NCBI RefSeq assembly: GCF_045617425.1 | Contig: NZ_JAZLIO010000009.1 | Span: forward strand, 310,001 to 374,000 | Reading direction: 5' to 3' | Length of the DNA stretch: 64,000 bases | Origin: Carnobacterium_B sp045617425 | GTDB lineage: Bacteria; Bacillota; Bacilli; Lactobacillales; Carnobacteriaceae | Shown: one piece after another, positions 1-8,988 of the stretch | Layout: each line of letters starts with the position of its first letter | Numbering within the stretch: the first letter of the stretch is position 1 | Program-made: the position numbers and the translations under genes | The notes under the pieces: generated by a model | Told to the model about the DNA's origin: nothing | What the model saw: the letters and a program-made list of their open reading frames with translations, nothing else | Database searches by the model: none

Positions 1-159
1 TTATTAGCTTATATGGATGCAGGTTTAATAAATATCTTTGGCGTTCTCTTGATTGGAATTGCAAGTGGAACCTTAAATAAAATGGGCATGAACTATGGTA
101 TACAATTTATGACACTATATGCTGCTCCATGGTTAGTCGAAAAACTTGCTCAAATTTAA
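1..159 (+). CDS. C-terminal fragment of a membrane protein (partial)
   Basis: An open frame enters from before the window and stops with TAA at 157-159, giving 52 visible residues. The visible part is hydrophobic, with a glycine/isoleucine-rich segment followed by a shorter aromatic one, so it looks like the last one or two membrane helices of an integral membrane protein. Too little is present to name a family. It lies 52 nt before the mevalonate kinase gene on the same strand, so the two could be co-transcribed. No terminator is visible between them. Confidence 0.55.
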   Translation, partial: LLAYMDAGLINIFGVLLIGIASGTLNKMGMNYGIQFMTLYAAPWLVEKLAQI

Positions 160-211
160 TCTTTCCTAATTTGAGTTCGTTCACTACATTACGAAATAAA
201 GGAGTTACAAC

Positions 212-1156
212 ATGTTGAATCTGAATCAACCAGCAATAGGAAAAGCTAATGGAAAAATCATTCTAATGGGTGAACACTCTGTTGTTTATGGAGAACCGGC
301 CATAGCCATTCCCTTTCCTGCAACACATATCCATGCGACGATAACGCCTATTGAAGGGCCTATCCAATTAGACTGTGTCTATTATCAAGGAGACTTAGCT
401 TCAGCTCCTCAACATTTAGAAAATCTGATAGCTGTTGTCGAATCAACAGTTAATGAATTGAAACAAGAATTGACTAATTTTAAATTGACCATCGAAAGTA
501 CCATTCCGGTTGAAAGAGGAATGGGGTCCAGTGCTGCAGTAGCCATCGCAACAGTTCGTGCGATATTTGCTTATTTTTCAGTCCCTCTTACAGATGATAA
601 ACTTTTGAGGTTAGCCAATATCTCAGAAACAATCGCTCATGGAAATCCGAGCGGCTTAGATGCTGCAATGACAAGCGGTAGACACCCGCTTTATTATATA
701 AAGGGAAAACCTTTCGTTCCTTTTAAAGTATCTCTATCTGCCTATTTAATTGTTGCCGACACAGGTTTAAAAGGCCAAACTAGAGATGCTGTTGCTAGTA
801 TTGCTCAATTAAATAAAGAGAATACCCAAACAACAATGATTGCTATCCATGGCTTAGGCGACTTGGCACGACAAGCAAAATTTGCAATTGAATCTGCTAA
901 TCCTGTAACATTAGGGTTAGTCATGAATGACGCTCACGAAACACTTTCATCTTTAGGTGTAAGCAACGAACGATTGAACCATTTAGTGCGAACGGCAAGA
1001 ACTAACGGAGCATTAGGCGCAAAACTTACGGGTGGCGGACGCGGAGGCTGTATGATTGCTTTAGCAGCCGATAAAGATACAGCTGCACGTATTTCAAATG
1101 CTTTAGTAGATGCTGGTGCTGTAAACACATGGACACACCAATTAGGAGATGAATAA
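212..1156 (+). CDS. mvaK1: Mevalonate kinase
   Basis: This 314-residue GHMP-family kinase phosphorylates mevalonate to 5-phosphomevalonate, the first ATP step from mevalonate to isopentenyl diphosphate in the cytosol. The N-terminal motif GKIILMGEHSVVYGEPA, the central GHMP glycine/serine loop (ERGMGSSAAVA, about residue 105) and the C-terminal KLTGGGRGGC motif are all present, and the length is normal for the family. The ATG at 212 follows an AAAGGAG ribosome binding site. It is the first recognisable gene of a four-gene mevalonate cluster whose order is typical of Gram-positive cocci. The upstream enzymes HMG-CoA synthase and reductase are not in the window. Confidence 0.95.
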   Translation: MLNLNQPAIGKANGKIILMGEHSVVYGEPAIAIPFPATHIHATITPIEGPIQLDCVYYQGDLASAPQHLENLIAVVESTVNELKQELTNFKLTIESTIPVERGMGSSAAVAIATVRAIFAYFSVPLTDDKLLRLANISETIAHGNPSGLDAAMTSGRHPLYYIKGKPFVPFKVSLSAYLIVADTGLKGQTRDAVASIAQLNKENTQTTMIAIHGLGDLARQAKFAIESANPVTLGLVMNDAHETLSSLGVSNERLNHLVRTARTNGALGAKLTGGGRGGCMIALAADKDTAARISNALVDAGAVNTWTHQLGDE

Positions 1157-1157
1157 G

Positions 1158-2135
1158 TTGAGTAATGCAAGAAAAGTACGTGCCTATACAAATATTGCTT
1201 TAATTAAATACTGGGGAAAGCGCGATGATGCTCTTATTTTACCTACGAGCAGTAGCCTTTCTCTCACTTTAGATGCTTTTTATACTGAAACTTCGGTGTC
1301 TTTTGATGAATCTACTGAAAAAGATACGTTTTACTTAAATGATACTCTTCAAGGTGAAGCTGCTACTCAGAAAGTTAGTCGCTTTTTAAATTTGTTTAGA
1401 GAAACTGCCGATGTAACTACTCCTGCAATCATTAAAAGCACCAATTATGTACCTACAGCGGCAGGTCTGGCTTCTTCTGCTTCTGGAATGGCTGCTCTAG
1501 CTGGAGCTGCTAATTTAGCAACTGGCTTAAATCTGTCTCCTCAAGAACTTTCTATTTTCGCAAGACAAGGTTCTGGTTCAGCAACTCGTAGTATTTATGG
1601 TGGTTTTGTTGAATGGCAAAAAGGGACCTCTTCACTGGATTCTTATGCTGTAAAAATTGACGATGCTGCTTGGGATATTGGTATGCTTGTGGTGGTAGTA
1701 AATAAAAAACAAAAAGAACTCTCTAGTCGTGAAGGCATGAAACAAACCGTTGCAACGTCTCCTTTTTATTCAGGATGGGTCGAAAGTACCGCACTTGATC
1801 TTGTGAATATCAAGAACGCTATCCGGAAACAAGACTTTGAACAAGTTGGCGAGATCACAGAAAGCAATGGCATGAAAATGCATGGTACTATGTTAGGAGC
1901 TAACCCGCCAATTTCTTATTGGGAACCCGATAGCGTTGTAGCTATGCAACTCGTAAGGCACTTACGTAAGCAAGGAATTCCTTGTTACTTCACAATGGAT
2001 GCCGGCCCAAATGTTAAAGTACTTTGCCGTTTATCTGATAGCCAAAAAATAAAAATGGCTTTTTTAAATTACTTTAGCGAAGAACAATTGATTATCTCTG
2101 GTCCTGGAAGTGACTTAAAAGAAGTTACACTCTAA
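1158..2135 (+). CDS. mvaD: Diphosphomevalonate decarboxylase
   Basis: The enzyme decarboxylates 5-diphosphomevalonate to isopentenyl diphosphate using ATP. Diagnostic sequences are the N-terminal NIALIKYWGKRD, the GHMP-type loop AAGLASSASGMAALA and the C-terminal MDAGPNVKVL. An ATG at 1149 is in frame, but the AGGAG at 1144-1148 touches it with no spacer. The TTG at 1158 lies 9 nt after the same AGGAG and only 1 nt after the mvaK1 stop, so I choose TTG, giving 325 residues. The ribosome binding site lies inside the end of mvaK1, which suggests translational coupling. Confidence 0.94.
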   Translation: MSNARKVRAYTNIALIKYWGKRDDALILPTSSSLSLTLDAFYTETSVSFDESTEKDTFYLNDTLQGEAATQKVSRFLNLFRETADVTTPAIIKSTNYVPTAAGLASSASGMAALAGAANLATGLNLSPQELSIFARQGSGSATRSIYGGFVEWQKGTSSLDSYAVKIDDAAWDIGMLVVVVNKKQKELSSREGMKQTVATSPFYSGWVESTALDLVNIKNAIRKQDFEQVGEITESNGMKMHGTMLGANPPISYWEPDSVVAMQLVRHLRKQGIPCYFTMDAGPNVKVLCRLSDSQKIKMAFLNYFSEEQLIISGPGSDLKEVTL

Positions 2136-2179
2136 CAGATTGAAAAAAACAGTGTTCATTACTTAGGAGGAATTACAGT

Positions 2180-3256
2180 ATGATTGAAGCTTCTGCACCT
2201 GGTAAGTTATATATCGCGGGAGAATACGCCGTTGTTGAACCAGGTCATCCAGCTATCTTAGTAGCTGTAGATCAATTTATTACCGTATCACTTGAACAAT
2301 CGGAACGCGTAGGAAGCATTACCTCTTTTCAATATGGAAATCTTCCTATTTTATGGAAACGAGAAAATGATCGTTTAGTACTTGATAAACGTGAGAATCC
2401 TTTTCACTATATTTTAGCCGCTATCCGTTTGACCGAAGAATACGCAAAGGAACAAGGAAAAGAATTATCCTTTTATCACTTAACCGTTGATAGTGAGTTA
2501 GACAGTTCACAAGGTAAAAAATACGGCTTAGGTTCAAGTGCAGCTGTTACCGTTGCAACTGTTCAAGCATTGTGTCTTTTTTATGGCATTGAAGACAGCA
2601 AAAACGTTATTTTCAAATTAGCAGCTCTAGCTCATTTATCTGTTAAAAGTAACGGTTCCTGTGGGGATGTTGCTGCCAGCGTTTATGGCGGATGGTTAGC
2701 CTTTACAACTTTTGATCCTAAATGGGTATTGGAACAAAAAGAACACAACACAGTAAAAGAATTGATCGAAATGGAATGGCCTCATTTATCATTTACGCCG
2801 CTAACTCCTCCAAAAGATTTACGTTTGGTTATTGGATGGACTGGTTCGCCGGCTTCTACTTCTCACTTAGTGGATGAAGTAACCAACAAACGCAGCCAAG
2901 ATGCGATTGCATATGAGACTTTTTTAAAAGAAAGCAAACACTGTGTTAACGCGATGATAGATGCTTTTCAAGAAGGAAATGTAAATGAGATTCAACGTCA
3001 AATAAGAAAAAACCGACAACTTCTGCTTCAAATGAGCCAAGACACCTCTGTCACGATTGAAACACCTGCTTTGACTAAATTGTGCGCAATGGCAGAAGAG
3101 TTTAAAGGAGCTGCTAAATCATCAGGTGCTGGTGGCGGAGATTGTGGAATTGTTATTTTCAATCGAAAAGAAGGCTTATTGTCACTGATTACAAATTGGG
3201 AAAAAGAAGGAATCATAAATCTTCCATTACACGTATTCAAAAAATCGGATCAGTAA
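2180..3256 (+). CDS. mvaK2: Phosphomevalonate kinase
   Basis: A 358-residue GHMP kinase that converts phosphomevalonate to diphosphomevalonate, acting between MvaK1 and MvaD. It has the N-terminal APGKLYIAGEYAVVEPGHPA motif, the nucleotide loop YGLGSSAAVTVAT and the C-terminal SSGAGGGDCGI motif, as in cocci. A strong TTAGGAGG precedes the ATG. It lies 44 nt after mvaD on the same strand with no terminator between, so it belongs to the same transcription unit. Confidence 0.94.
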   Translation: MIEASAPGKLYIAGEYAVVEPGHPAILVAVDQFITVSLEQSERVGSITSFQYGNLPILWKRENDRLVLDKRENPFHYILAAIRLTEEYAKEQGKELSFYHLTVDSELDSSQGKKYGLGSSAAVTVATVQALCLFYGIEDSKNVIFKLAALAHLSVKSNGSCGDVAASVYGGWLAFTTFDPKWVLEQKEHNTVKELIEMEWPHLSFTPLTPPKDLRLVIGWTGSPASTSHLVDEVTNKRSQDAIAYETFLKESKHCVNAMIDAFQEGNVNEIQRQIRKNRQLLLQMSQDTSVTIETPALTKLCAMAEEFKGAAKSSGAGGGDCGIVIFNRKEGLLSLITNWEKEGIINLPLHVFKKSDQ

Positions 3257-3298
3257 TACCCCCTTTCTTATGGATAAAAAATTTTGGAGGAGCACATT

Positions 3299-4369
3299 AT
3301 GAAACCTACGAATAACCGAAAAAATGAACATGTTTCATTAGCCGAAAAATTTGCTAAAGAGACACGCAAATCAGATTTTGATTCTTTCCGTTTTGTTCAC
3401 CATTCTTTTCCTGAAATGAGCGTAGCTGATGCCTCTCTCTCTACTTCCTTTGCAGGAATAGAAATGGCGTCCCCTTTCTATATTAATGCGATGACCGGTG
3501 GAAGTGCCTGGACAAAAAAGGTAAACGAAAAATTAGCTTTGATTGCCCGCGAAACTGGCATCGCTATGGCAACAGGTTCGATCAGTGCGGCTCTTAAAGA
3601 TCCTTCTGTTAAAGACAGTTACACCATTGTCCGAGAAGTTAATCCAAATGGGATCGTCTTTGCTAACTTAGGTACAGGTCAAACACTTGAAAATGCTAAG
3701 AAGGCTGTTGACTTAATTCAAGCGAATGCACTTCAGATTCATGTAAACTCACCACAAGAAATTGTTATGCCAGAAGGCGATCGTGATTTTTCCAATTGGT
3801 TAACAGAATTAGAAAACATTGTTCACCATTTAGCTGTACCTGTCATCGTTAAAGAAGTCGGTTTCGGAATGAGCCGAGAAACTATCCAGCAATTGACTTC
3901 AATCGGTGTAAAAACTGTTGATATTAGTGGACAAGGTGGAACAAATTTTGCCCAGATTGAAAACTATCGCCGAACTACCGAGAAATTCGATTATTTAGAA
4001 GACTGGGGACAATCAACCGTTATTTCTTTAGTAGAAGCTCAGCCGTTTATCAATCAAATAGAACTTTTGGCTTCAGGCGGTATACGCAACCCCTTAGACA
4101 TCGTTAAATCCTTATCTCTGGGAGCAAAAGGTGTTGGTATTTCAGGTCTATTCTTGCATATGGCTTTAAGAGATGGTGTAGAGGCTACTATTCTAGAAGT
4201 AAATGCCTGGAAGAATCAAATCGCATCAATCATGACTCTACTTGGGAAAAAATCGATTAAAGATTTAAGTCAAGCTGATATTATCTTGCTTGGAGAAGTA
4301 AAAGATTGGTGTGATCTTCGCAAGATCGATGCTTCTATCTTTGCTAATCGCTCTTCACAACAGCACTGA
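3299..4369 (+). CDS. fni: Type 2 isopentenyl-diphosphate delta-isomerase
   Basis: This FMN- and NAD(P)H-dependent type 2 isomerase interconverts isopentenyl and dimethylallyl diphosphate and completes the cluster. The FMN-barrel motifs INAMTGGS, VIVKEVGFG, SGQGGTNF and ASGGIRNPLDIVKSL are all present. The frame extends upstream to a TTG at 3284, but the GGAGGAG at 3286-3292 lies ahead of the ATG at 3299, so I start there, giving 356 residues. The gene ends just before a strong bidirectional terminator. Confidence 0.94.
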   Translation: MKPTNNRKNEHVSLAEKFAKETRKSDFDSFRFVHHSFPEMSVADASLSTSFAGIEMASPFYINAMTGGSAWTKKVNEKLALIARETGIAMATGSISAALKDPSVKDSYTIVREVNPNGIVFANLGTGQTLENAKKAVDLIQANALQIHVNSPQEIVMPEGDRDFSNWLTELENIVHHLAVPVIVKEVGFGMSRETIQQLTSIGVKTVDISGQGGTNFAQIENYRRTTEKFDYLEDWGQSTVISLVEAQPFINQIELLASGGIRNPLDIVKSLSLGAKGVGISGLFLHMALRDGVEATILEVNAWKNQIASIMTLLGKKSIKDLSQADIILLGEVKDWCDLRKIDASIFANRSSQQH

Positions 4370-4386
4370 TTCTTCTAATGCAATAC

Positions 4387-4426
4387 AAAAAAGGTCAGCC
4401 AGTGAATTCACTGGTTGACCTTTTTT
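4387..4426. terminator. Bidirectional intrinsic terminator after fni
   Basis: A 12-bp stem (GGTCAGCCAGTG paired with CACTGGTTGACC, one G-T pair) with an AATT loop is flanked by A6 and T6. It can end transcription of the mevalonate cluster on the plus strand and of the acetyltransferase gene on the minus strand. Confidence 0.9.
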
Positions 4427-4439
4427 GTATTTCTGTTTC

Positions 4440-5225
4440 TTACGCTTCTTTATTTTTTAACATGATCCACTTTTGTGTATCTTTAAAACCCAAGTGTTGA
4501 TACAATCGGCCGACATCCGGATCAGAATAAAATAAACAAGCCGTTTTATTCTTCAGGTCGCAATAATTCACTAAGGCAGATACTACAGCTGTTGCGTATC
4601 CCTGTTTACGGTAACTCTCAATCGTACCAACAGCTAATATCATACCTGAAAGCTTTGTTTCAATGGCAATTCTACCAGAGGAAATAATTTTACCATTTTC
4701 ATCTTTGATCACTTGGATTCCACTCGTGTTTAAATCCAAGTCATTTGCAATTTCTTCAATTGTTTGTTCGTGCTTCATACCCGTTTCTTTTAGAGAATCA
4801 ATATATGATTGAATATCTTCTTTATTTAAGGGAGCAACTTGTTGAAGAAGCGGGCTTACCATTTCCAGTTCTTTACACTCAGCCAAACAAGTTTCTTCTT
4901 TTTCATAATCTATGAACTCTTCTTCATATTGAGCAATAACTTCCTCACTGCCAGAGATATACATAGGATTCAAACTTTGAATCAAAGGTAAGAAAGTATC
5001 GAATCCTTCAAAATCTTTCCCATGAATCGGCATAATATTTTCTTTGTAACGCACTAAAACACCAATAATGTCATCCTTACTGTTGACGTAAGTCCATACA
5101 TCTACATCAAAATGCTCAACTCCATATGTTTCAATATCGCCAATAGCAAATAAATTTACACTTGGATCCTGATAGAGAAAATTCAATACATCTTCTCGCT
5201 TACTTTCATCACATTTATAAATCAT
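4440..5225 (-). CDS. GNAT-family N-acetyltransferase
   Basis: A 261-residue protein whose C-terminal third carries a GNAT acetyl-CoA-binding region: a strand reading GMILAVGTIES followed by the pyrophosphate loop YRKQGYATAVVSAL (about residues 205-218). The N-terminal half is a divergent region with no motif I recognise, as in two-domain FR47-type acetyltransferases. The substrate is unknown. It stands alone on the minus strand between a shared terminator and the azlD gene, so the context gives no clue to its job. Confidence 0.8.
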   Translation of the reverse strand: MIYKCDESKREDVLNFLYQDPSVNLFAIGDIETYGVEHFDVDVWTYVNSKDDIIGVLVRYKENIMPIHGKDFEGFDTFLPLIQSLNPMYISGSEEVIAQYEEEFIDYEKEETCLAECKELEMVSPLLQQVAPLNKEDIQSYIDSLKETGMKHEQTIEEIANDLDLNTSGIQVIKDENGKIISSGRIAIETKLSGMILAVGTIESYRKQGYATAVVSALVNYCDLKNKTACLFYSDPDVGRLYQHLGFKDTQKWIMLKNKEA

Positions 5226-5331
5226 TTTCGTTCTTCCTCTCCAATAACGGCCTTAGTCCTTTAAGTATACTTTTTCAACAAAATAATTGTAGCATTTTGC
5301 ACTTCATTTGAATATTTATTCTTTCTCATTT

Positions 5332-5655
5332 TTAAAACAGATACACCAGTAAAGTAATAGCGCTAATCCCTAATACCATAGACCATAAAAGATTTTTTGT
5401 TTTATAGGCCACAAAAAAAACAATTACAGAAGGAATCAGTTTTATGTTATTAATTGGATCAACATTAAATTGGCCTTCCCAAAAGAAAATATCCGAAAAT
5501 ATTAAAGCTGCAAATATGGACACAGGAATAAATGACATCCATTTTGAAATTTTATCCGGTATGGAACGATTGCTTAAAACAAGCATGGGCAATACTCGTG
5601 GGATATATGTAACGATTGCCATACCTAGGATTAGCTGTAGTTGCTGACTAGTCAT
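5332..5655 (-). CDS. azlD: AzlD-family branched-chain amino acid transport protein
   Basis: A 107-residue membrane protein with about four hydrophobic segments. The N-terminal TYIPRVLPMLVLSNR region is characteristic of AzlD. AzlC and AzlD form a two-subunit branched-chain amino acid exporter at the cell membrane. The start overlaps the end of azlC by 8 nt on the minus strand, so translation is probably coupled. No regulator of the AzlB type is adjacent. Confidence 0.88.
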   Translation of the reverse strand: MTSQQLQLILGMAIVTYIPRVLPMLVLSNRSIPDKISKWMSFIPVSIFAALIFSDIFFWEGQFNVDPINNIKLIPSVIVFFVAYKTKNLLWSMVLGISAITLLVYLF

Positions 5656-6370
5656 AATCTATCCCCTCATTTCCTATGCTTACTTTTTTGTTCGTTATTA
5701 AGTATTCATCAGCCAAATAACCGATAAAAGAGGCCAAGATTGCCGCAATTACTAGTGCAATCGTATGTTGTAAAAGAATCGTAAAAACAACAGCCAATAC
5801 TCCGGCTGTTAAACCCACAAAAATGTACAGTTTAGACACAAATTGACTGACCAGTAAACTGATAAACATAGCGATTAAAACATAATTTATGATTGTTGTA
5901 TCAATCACCCAAGCACTTCCAACAATTGCACCAATAAAAGTACTGAAAGACCATGTGAGGTAATTTAAGATATTGATCGATAAAGCTTTATTTGCAGTCC
6001 ATTCATGATTTTTAAATTGATTGTAGTTAATAGCAAATGACTCATCCGCTAGAGTGTGACTGAAAAAAAGAGTGAATGGTAGCGATGGTTTTTTAATAAA
6101 ACCAGACATACTGGAGCTCATCAATAAATGACGTAAATTTAAAAAGAATGTCATGGTAATAATTGCTGGAATTGAAGCTCCCATACTCACCATTGAAGCC
6201 GCCATAAATTGAGCTGCTCCTCCAAAAACGAGTAAACTCATTGCTAAAATAGTGACCGCGTTGAATCCTGCATCATATAAAACCATACCACCGGCTAACC
6301 CCAATGGCACATAACTGATCATGACTGGATAAATCACTTTTAATCCATCCATCCAATCTTGTTTTTTCAT
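5648..6370 (-). CDS. azlC: AzlC-family branched-chain amino acid exporter subunit
   Basis: A 240-residue multi-spanning membrane protein, the large subunit of the AzlCD exporter. The N-terminal region with GLAGGMVLYDAGF and the FLNLRHLLMSSS and SHTLADESF motifs are family hallmarks. An AGGAGGGATTG ribosome binding site precedes the ATG at 6370. It is the first gene of a two-gene operon with azlD. The substrate range (leucine, isoleucine, valine or azaleucine-like analogues) is inferred from the family. Confidence 0.9.
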   Translation of the reverse strand: MKKQDWMDGLKVIYPVMISYVPLGLAGGMVLYDAGFNAVTILAMSLLVFGGAAQFMAASMVSMGASIPAIITMTFFLNLRHLLMSSSMSGFIKKPSLPFTLFFSHTLADESFAINYNQFKNHEWTANKALSINILNYLTWSFSTFIGAIVGSAWVIDTTIINYVLIAMFISLLVSQFVSKLYIFVGLTAGVLAVVFTILLQHTIALVIAAILASFIGYLADEYLITNKKVSIGNEGIDYD

Positions 6371-6549
6371 TTTTCAATCCCTCCTAACGAACGTGTAACA
6401 GCTAGTATATCACATTGTCATGTTTTTTTAGTAGAACTTCTTCTTAATTAGCACTACGAAAAAGTTGGTTTAATTTAATTAGATTGTAACTCTTTCCCAC
6501 TTTTGATAATGTAAACCTATTGAATGATATGGGAAAGGAGTCAGTATGC

Positions 6550-6759
6550 ATGTTAAAAAGAATAGTCATTGGATCTTTCTTTGTTAGTATTGCTTATTTT
6601 TTAGTGTACTTTTTTGTACCAGCACTTAAAAATGCTGTTTATAGTGGAGGATTTTGGGCTATATTGCACGCTTTAATGGGTGTCATCTTAGTCGTTGGTA
6701 TTTTTAGTATTATCCTTTATGTTCTTTACTATTTATTTTCGGATCCTCATAAAAAATAA
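6550..6759 (+). CDS. Small two-helix membrane protein, unknown function
   Basis: A 69-residue protein with two long hydrophobic segments (about residues 5-25 and 35-60) and a short basic C-terminus. An upstream in-frame ATG at 6520 would add ten polar residues. The AAAGGAG at about 6534-6540 lies 9 nt before the ATG at 6550, which I prefer. It stands alone, divergent from azlC and convergent with pdp, and ends in a shared terminator. I do not recognise a family. Confidence 0.65.
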   Translation: MLKRIVIGSFFVSIAYFLVYFFVPALKNAVYSGGFWAILHALMGVILVVGIFSIILYVLYYLFSDPHKK

Positions 6760-6797
6760 AAAAAGCGTGTTGAGAAAAATCTCAACACGCTTTTTTT
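6760..6797. terminator. Bidirectional intrinsic terminator
   Basis: A near-perfect 15-bp stem (AAAAAGCGTGTTGAG with CTCAACACGCTTTTT) around a short A-rich loop begins right at the stop of the small membrane protein gene. It also lies just after the pdp stop on the other strand, so it serves both genes. Confidence 0.92.
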
Positions 6798-6802
6798 ATT
6801 TG

Positions 6803-8104
6803 TTAATTTAAGATAACTTCATGAATCAAAGGAATGGGTGTAGCTGAATCAGCTATTGTGATACCTTCCCAGATTTTTTGTTCTACGTCTGGAACTTCTT
6901 CTTGATTTGTGTGAATCGTCAGTAACGCTTCACCTTTTTTAACAGCGTCGCCTACTTTTTTATGCAAGACAATACCTACAGCTAAATCAATTTCGCTTTC
7001 TTTTGTTGCTCGTCCAGCACCTAACATCATTGCTGCAATTCCCAACTCATCCGCTATAATTTCTGAAACGAATCCGTCTCTATTTGCTAAAACATCAATT
7101 TGGAAATCTGATTTTGGCAATAACTCTGGATTATCAATAACGCTCGTGTCTCCGCCTTGAGAAGCAATAAACGTTTTAAATTTTTCAAGTGCTTTACCAT
7201 TGCTAATGGATTCTTCTAATAAAGATCTTGCTTCATCTAAATCTTTTCCTATGCCAGCCAAGTGAACCATTTGACTTCCTAATGTTAAACACAAGTCCAT
7301 TAAATCAGCAGGTCCTTTACCATTTAAAGCGTCAATTGCTTCTTTAACTTCTAAAGCATTCCCGATTGCAAAACCTAGTGGCTGACTCATATCAGAAATG
7401 ACGGCCATTGTATTACGTCCAACGCGGTTTCCGATTTGAACCATAGCGTGAGCTAACAATCTAGCATCCTCTGTTGTCTTCATGAAGGCTCCAGCACCTG
7501 TTTTCACATCTAATACGATAGCATCTGCTCCAGCTGCTATTTTTTTACTCATAATCGAACTTGCAATCAATGGAATAGATTCAACTGTGCTTGTTACGTC
7601 TCTTAGAGCGTACAATTTTTTATCTGCTGGCGTTAAGTTACCGGATTGCCCGATTACAGCTACTTTATTTTCATTTACTAATTCAATAAATTTCTCTTGA
7701 GTCAATTCTACGTTAAATCCTGGAATGGCTTCTAATTTATCAATTGTCCCACCTGTGTGACCAAGACCGCGACCGCTCATCTTAGCCATTGGAATACCTA
7801 AACTTGCTACTAGAGGCGCTAAAACAAGCGTTGTGGTATCGCCTACTCCACCTGTCGAGTGTTTGTCTACCTTCACACCTTTAATGGCTGACAGATCAAT
7901 TTCTTCGCCAGAATGAACAATACTCATCGTTAGATCACTTTTCTCGCGATCATCCATATTTTTAAAGTAAATTGCCATCAACATTGCACTCATTTGGTAC
8001 TCTGGAATGTTACCTTCTGTATATTCTTCGATCATGGTATTGATTTCTTCAGTAGTTAAAGCATTTCCATGTTGTTTTTTTGTAATCAAATCGACCATTC
8101 TCAT
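6803..8104 (-). CDS. pdp: Pyrimidine-nucleoside phosphorylase
   Basis: A 433-residue cytosolic enzyme that splits uridine, thymidine or deoxyuridine with phosphate to a base and (deoxy)ribose-1-phosphate for pyrimidine salvage. The phosphate-binding motif KVDKHSTGGVGD and the signature SGRGLGHTGGTIDKLEAI are intact. The N-terminus MRMVDLITKK matches the usual family start, and GGGG lies about 10 nt upstream. It is transcribed in the same direction as rpiA upstream, but a 144-nt gap suggests its own promoter. A one-mismatch CcpA-type site lies in that gap. Confidence 0.95.
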   Translation of the reverse strand: MRMVDLITKKQHGNALTTEEINTMIEEYTEGNIPEYQMSAMLMAIYFKNMDDREKSDLTMSIVHSGEEIDLSAIKGVKVDKHSTGGVGDTTTLVLAPLVASLGIPMAKMSGRGLGHTGGTIDKLEAIPGFNVELTQEKFIELVNENKVAVIGQSGNLTPADKKLYALRDVTSTVESIPLIASSIMSKKIAAGADAIVLDVKTGAGAFMKTTEDARLLAHAMVQIGNRVGRNTMAVISDMSQPLGFAIGNALEVKEAIDALNGKGPADLMDLCLTLGSQMVHLAGIGKDLDEARSLLEESISNGKALEKFKTFIASQGGDTSVIDNPELLPKSDFQIDVLANRDGFVSEIIADELGIAAMMLGAGRATKESEIDLAVGIVLHKKVGDAVKKGEALLTIHTNQEEVPDVEQKIWEGITIADSATPIPLIHEVILN

Positions 8105-8157
8105 TTAGCTGATACCCCTTTATTTAAATTGATTCATTTATCTTACCACAATCTTAA

Positions 8158-8171
8158 AAAAAACGTTTTCA
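8158..8171 (-). promoter_or_regulatory. Possible CcpA (cre) site upstream of pdp
   Basis: On the minus strand the sequence TGAAAACGTTTTTT matches the catabolite-responsive element pattern TGNAANCGNWNNCW at all fixed positions but one. It lies about 55-65 nt before the pdp start. Carbon control of nucleoside phosphorylases is common in Firmicutes. The match is AT-rich and could be accidental. Confidence 0.3.
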
Positions 8172-8248
8172 CCATTTATACATTCTAACAATTTCCTCAT
8201 CAATCGCCAATCTTTTAGCCATAGTGACGTTCTGAATCTTCGTTTATT

Positions 8249-8920
8249 TTAACGTGCCTCAATAATTTCTAAACCTGATTCACGCCCTACAATGATGGTG
8301 TTCACACGATCAAGAAACAGTCCATGTTCCATAACTCCTGTTAACCCGTCTAACCATAAAGCTAATGACTGAGGATTTTCTATCTTAGCCATATGTAAAT
8401 CAATGATATAATGTCCGCCATCTGTTAGATAGTTCTCGTCAGTCTCACTTTTTCTCATCGACGGTTGGAATCCTTTTTCATCAAATAAACGCATCAATTG
8501 CTGACTTCCATAAGGCAATACTTCTATTGGCAAGGGAAATGCACCCAATGTTTCGACCATCTTACTTTCATCAACGATCCATATCACTTTTTTTGAATAG
8601 TCAGCAACAATTTTTTCGAATAGAAGAGCTCCTCCTCCGCCTTTTACTCCTTGGTAATGAGCGTCAATCTCGTCAGCACCATCAATCGTTACATCTACTT
8701 TTTCAACTTCATCAATTGTTTTCAGTGGAATACCTAACTGTTCAGCTTGTTCTTTTGTACGAGTGGACGTTGTTACTCCAGTAATTGTTAATCCCTCTTT
8801 AACACGCTTTCCAAGAGCTTCAACCATATAATAAGCCGTTGATCCTGTTCCTAATCCAACAACCATACCTTCTGTTACATATTCTGCTGCCTTTTCCCCA
8901 ACTAATTGCTTTAAATTCAT
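8249..8920 (-). CDS. rpiA: Ribose-5-phosphate isomerase A
   Basis: A 223-residue isomerase that interconverts ribose-5-phosphate and ribulose-5-phosphate. It carries the substrate loop GLGTGSTAYYMVE, the DGADEID active-site motif with catalytic Asp residues, and KGGGGALLFEKI. The length is standard. The neighbouring pdp releases ribose-1-phosphate in salvage, so a functional link through pentose phosphates is plausible. The upstream region carries an extended -10 promoter and an unusual cluster of palindromes. Confidence 0.94.
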   Translation of the reverse strand: MNLKQLVGEKAAEYVTEGMVVGLGTGSTAYYMVEALGKRVKEGLTITGVTTSTRTKEQAEQLGIPLKTIDEVEKVDVTIDGADEIDAHYQGVKGGGGALLFEKIVADYSKKVIWIVDESKMVETLGAFPLPIEVLPYGSQQLMRLFDEKGFQPSMRKSETDENYLTDGGHYIIDLHMAKIENPQSLALWLDGLTGVMEHGLFLDRVNTIIVGRESGLEIIEAR

Positions 8921-8958
8921 ACTTTTGATCCTCCTGATGCATACTTTTATTCAGTATT

Positions 8959-8988
8959 AGTATAGCATAACGCTTACTCTATAGAGTA
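8959..8988 (-). promoter_or_regulatory. rpiA extended -10 promoter with palindromic operator candidate
   Basis: On the minus strand TGCTATACT (8959-8967) is an extended -10 element, and no good -35 hexamer lies at the right distance. The place of the -35 is taken by a perfect 14-bp palindrome, TACTCTATAGAGTA, at 8975-8988. A protein bound there could repress the promoter or replace the missing -35 contact. The bound factor is unknown. Confidence 0.5.
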
